This document shows positions 61,737 to 64,000 of a stretch of 64,000 nt of DNA, in pieces. This stretch comes from Azohydromonas australica DSM 1124. Lineage in GTDB: Bacteria; Pseudomonadota; Gammaproteobacteria; Burkholderiales; Burkholderiaceae_C. The DNA lies in assembly GCF_000430725.1 (NCBI RefSeq), contig NZ_KE387209.1, positions 188,415 to 252,414 of the forward strand, written 5' to 3'. The first letter of the stretch is position 1, and each line of letters starts with the position of its first letter. The notes beneath the pieces were generated by a model that was given only the letters and a program-made list of their open reading frames with translations, did no database searches and was not told the origin of the DNA. The translations under genes were made by a program, and so were the position numbers.

Positions 61737-63473
61737 ATGAGCGAGACGGCCACCGATCCGACATACCTCAACACCTCATATGCGGACAAACAGAGCGTGA
61801 AGGCTCTGGGCGCCCGCTGGGACCCGGATGTGCGCAGGTGGTACGTGCCTGGTGGATTGGATCTCGCGCCATTTGAAGCCTGGCTGCCGGCGCGGTCGCC
61901 GCAGCTCACCAAACCTGCGGCGCCGGTCACTGGAACCGCGGCGGCCGAGATGACGATGCCCAAGGGCATCGCACTGTCGCAGCTGATGAAGGGCGTGGCC
62001 TCTGCGGTGGCTCAGGCTTACCGGGCTGGCGTGTGGACGCGAGTCGAGGTCAGCCGCGCCGACGTGCGCAACGGTCATGTCTACCTGGAGCTCGCTGAGC
62101 GCGACGCGCAAGGCGCCGCCGTGGCGCAGGCCCGGGCAATGATCTGGGCGTCCACGGCGGCCACGATCCTGCCAGCCTTCGAGCGCGCCACCGGCGTGGT
62201 GCTGGCCGCCGGCATCAAGCTGCTCGTGCGTGCGAAGCCCACGGTGCACGAGGTCTACGGCCTGAGCTTGATCGTCGACGCCATCGACCCGGAGTACACG
62301 CTGGGCGACTTGGAGGCGCGCAAGCGCGAGATCCGCGAGCGGCTGCATCGCGAGGGCGTCTTCGACGCCAACCGGCGCTTGGCCGCGCCGTGGGGCTTCA
62401 ACGCGGTGCTGGTGGTCGCCCCTGAGGGCGCGGCCGGCCTGGGCGACTTTCACGCCGACGCCCAGCGGCTGGAACGCTTCGGTGTCTGCCGCTTCGTCTA
62501 CGTTCATAGCCGCTTCCAGGGCGACGGGGCCGCAGCGCAGATACGTGCTGCCCTGTTGCAAGCCCTGGACACCTGGGAACATGACGCGTGGCCGGACGCG
62601 GCCGTGATCATCCGCGGCGGCGGCGGCGTCAACGACCTGGCTTGGCTCAACGACTACGCGCTGGCGCGCTGCATCTGCGATTTACCCGTTCCTGTGCTCA
62701 CCGGCATCGGCCACGAGCGTGACAGCACCGTGCTCGATGAAGTAGCGCACTGCAGCTTCGACACGCCTTCCAAAGTTATCGCCAGCATCGAGCAACTCGT
62801 GCTACAGCGCGCGCGGCAGGCGCAGGAGCACTTCGATCTCGTGGTGGGCGGTGTGCAGCAGCAGTTGCAGCAGGCCAAGCAGGGCGTCGAGCGCGTCGAC
62901 ACGGCGATCCGCAGTGGCACTCGGGAACAGCTGGCAATGGCCCGTCGGATGGTCGGCGAGGATTTCACTGCCGTGCAGTTTCAGTCATTGCAGGGCGTGC
63001 GGCTGGCCGCGCAGCAGTCGCAGGCCCTGGTGAGCCAAGTGCGGCACGGCGCGAGTGGACTATTGGGACTCGCACGGCAGGCGGCACAAAAGCGGTACCT
63101 CAACGTACTGGCGCAGAGCCAGCACGCGCTGCACGCCGGCCGGACCAAGTCCCAAGCCAATTGGCGCAGTGTGCTGGAGCGCGCTGCCATGCAGGCGGGC
63201 CGCCTGCGCAGTGATGTTCAACGCGCCATGAACGAGGTCGATACCGGCTCCCATCAGGCGCTGGCCAGCGCCAGGGAACGATCCCAGGCCTTAATGCGCG
63301 AGATCACCGGCCAGGGGCCGCAGAAAACGCTGGGACGGGGTTTCACCATCGTGCGCCGCCCCGACGGGAAAGTCGTTACTGGCGCCACCGCCGTCTCGCC
63401 GAACGAGAACATTGAGATCGAGTTCCATGACGGCACCGTGGCCGCCCGGACGCTGAAGAAGGAAGAACAATGA
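61737..63473 (+). CDS. xseA: Exonuclease VII large subunit with N-terminal DUF5710 domain
   Basis: 578 residues. The start ATG at 61737 (MSETATDPTYLNTSYADKQS) opens directly into a DUF5710 domain (residues about 8-50: VKALGARWDPDVRRWYVPGG), absent from chromosomal XseA. Then comes the OB fold (ALSQLMKGVASAVAQAYRAG, TRVEVSRADVRNGHVYLELA) and the catalytic domain: VIIRGGGGVNDLAWLNDYAL, TGIGHERDSTVLDEVAHCSF and DTPSKVIASIEQLV. A long coiled coil (about 370-530) and the GRGFTIVRRPDGKVV C-terminus follow. The nuclease degrades single-stranded DNA. The gene overlaps xseB-like by four bases. A plasmid-borne copy may serve conjugation, repair or defence (inference). Confidence 0.9.
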   Translation: MSETATDPTYLNTSYADKQSVKALGARWDPDVRRWYVPGGLDLAPFEAWLPARSPQLTKPAAPVTGTAAAEMTMPKGIALSQLMKGVASAVAQAYRAGVWTRVEVSRADVRNGHVYLELAERDAQGAAVAQARAMIWASTAATILPAFERATGVVLAAGIKLLVRAKPTVHEVYGLSLIVDAIDPEYTLGDLEARKREIRERLHREGVFDANRRLAAPWGFNAVLVVAPEGAAGLGDFHADAQRLERFGVCRFVYVHSRFQGDGAAAQIRAALLQALDTWEHDAWPDAAVIIRGGGGVNDLAWLNDYALARCICDLPVPVLTGIGHERDSTVLDEVAHCSFDTPSKVIASIEQLVLQRARQAQEHFDLVVGGVQQQLQQAKQGVERVDTAIRSGTREQLAMARRMVGEDFTAVQFQSLQGVRLAAQQSQALVSQVRHGASGLLGLARQAAQKRYLNVLAQSQHALHAGRTKSQANWRSVLERAAMQAGRLRSDVQRAMNEVDTGSHQALASARERSQALMREITGQGPQKTLGRGFTIVRRPDGKVVTGATAVSPNENIEIEFHDGTVAARTLKKEEQ

Positions 63474-63793
63474 GTGCTGAAACCTTCCGCGAGAACTACG
63501 AAATCCTACAGCGCCACGCGCAGATGCTGCGTGAGCAGGACGAGCCCAACATCGATGACCTGCTGGCCATCGTCACAGAGTCGGTGCAGGCCTATAAGAT
63601 GTGCCAAGCGCGCATCGACGCAGTGGAAAAGGCGCTGGCGCAGGCGTTGGAAGGTTCAGGCGTCGAAGCGGCGAATGCGCGGCCCAGTGCAGAAAACCAG
63701 ACTGTTGCGCCGCTACCGAAAATCAATAGGCCGCCTGCATTCAGGCGACCTAACACCGCTGCTAAAGAGGCGGACGACGACATACCCTTCTAG
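63470..63793 (+). CDS. Exonuclease VII small-subunit-like protein ending in an SSB-type tip
   Basis: 107 residues, ATGA overlap with the large subunit. Residues 1-60 (SAETFRENYEILQRHAQMLR, DDLLAIVTESVQAYKMCQAR, IDAVEKALAQAL) fit the helical hairpin of XseB, which wraps the coiled coil of XseA. About 45 more residues follow: a Pro/Asn-rich low-complexity linker (ARPSAENQTVAPLPKINRPP) and the terminal KEADDDIPF. DDDIPF is identical to the C-terminal tip of E. coli single-stranded DNA-binding protein, which docks SSB-partner proteins. Chromosomal XseB (about 80 residues) lacks such a tail. Confidence 0.8.
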   Translation: MSAETFRENYEILQRHAQMLREQDEPNIDDLLAIVTESVQAYKMCQARIDAVEKALAQALEGSGVEAANARPSAENQTVAPLPKINRPPAFRRPNTAAKEADDDIPF

Positions 63794-64000
63794 GATGGGC
63801 CAACCTTTGTGCTAATAGGCTTACCTGATCAGTGAAGTTTCGCTCTCGGCATAAGCACCGGACACACTTATTTATTGTGTCACCCAGCTTCTCAAGTAGT
63901 CAGCCAACAACCTCAAACACAAGTCGCGCAGAATTCCGCATGAACATTAGCAATGCACGCAAATCGGTGAGCCCCGGCTCTCAGCTGACCACGCATATTG
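63794..64000. other. End of window, no gene recognised
   Basis: Contains an inverted repeat GACACA (63861-63866) / TGTGTC (63876-63881), possibly a terminator or operator after the exonuclease pair. An ATG at 63940 opens a frame that runs off the window after 20 codons (MNISNARKSVSPGS...), too short to judge. Confidence 0.35.

Noticed and set aside
1-64000. tRNA or rRNA genes
   Set aside because: I saw no tRNA cloverleaf (GTTCGANNC arm with matching acceptor) or rRNA-like sequence; GTTCG occurrences belong to the operator palindromes.
63940-64000. Possible new gene start at the window end
   Set aside because: Only 20 codons are visible and there is no clear ribosome site.

Overview
The window is GC-rich DNA from a member of the Burkholderiales (Betaproteobacteria). 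The Bordetella-type trimeric porin, the DUF4148 and DUF2889 proteins, and above all the many Bug-type (TctC family) periplasmic solute receptors point there: five are intact and one is a remnant. Genus cannot be fixed from sequence alone. An iteron-controlled Rep_3 initiator, an iteron array and parAB lie at 49.4-54.1 kb, so the window is part of a large plasmid or secondary replicon, or of such a replicon integrated into a chromosome.

Layout. 1-10 kb: the start of a porin, a hydroxyisobutyrate-dehydrogenase-like gene with a broken tandem copy, a carboxymuconolactone-decarboxylase-like gene, an IS200/IS605 element (tnpA broken, tnpB intact), a secreted alpha/beta hydrolase, an SDR remnant and a Bug receptor. 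10.3-17.5 kb (minus strand): a seven-gene operon of Bug receptor, CoA hydrolase/transferase, enoyl-CoA hydratase, GntR regulator, iron alcohol dehydrogenase, acyl-CoA dehydrogenase and CitE-like lyase. 17.6-20.3 kb: LivK remnant, xdhC and two small unrecognised ORFs. 21-30.4 kb (minus): a second seven-gene operon of CaiB CoA-transferase, acyl-CoA ligase, iron alcohol dehydrogenase, aldehyde dehydrogenase, Bug receptor, zinc alcohol dehydrogenase and MFS exporter. 30.7-33.1 kb (plus): DUF2889 protein, enoyl-CoA hydratase, SDR. 34.5-41 kb: two MmgE/PrpD proteins, a Bug receptor, and an AbrB membrane protein with an HMG-CoA-lyase-like protein. 41.6-49.4 kb: an IS-rich junction (IS5, IS1111 and IS30 remnants) carrying a flavodoxin, a two-subunit molybdenum hydroxylase and a damaged RES toxin. 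49.4-64 kb: replicon backbone with rep, iterons, parA, parB, a 3.5-kb gene-poor zone full of GC palindromes, a patatin-like lipase, a decayed DUF3701-type integrase, and a two-subunit exonuclease VII.

How it works together. The catabolic half looks like a set of uptake-plus-CoA-activation modules: a periplasmic receptor binds a carboxylate, a CoA-transferase or ligase activates it, and dehydrogenase, hydratase and lyase steps break it down. The substrate is not identifiable from sequence.

Main new observations. (1) Eight separate promoters in the catabolic half carry the same arrangement: two 16-bp palindromes of the type GTTCGTATATACGAAC whose centres are exactly 20 bp apart, just downstream of the promoter. 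Six of the eight also show, with varying quality, an upstream box near GCGMAAACMCNNATGNCG. This looks like one regulon. (2) The small exonuclease VII subunit ends in DDDIPF, the tip of single-stranded DNA-binding protein. (3) A palindrome array, GGTGGCCNNNGGCCACC, fills the gene-poor DNA beside parAB. (4) The HMG-CoA-lyase-like protein lacks the family's catalytic motifs.
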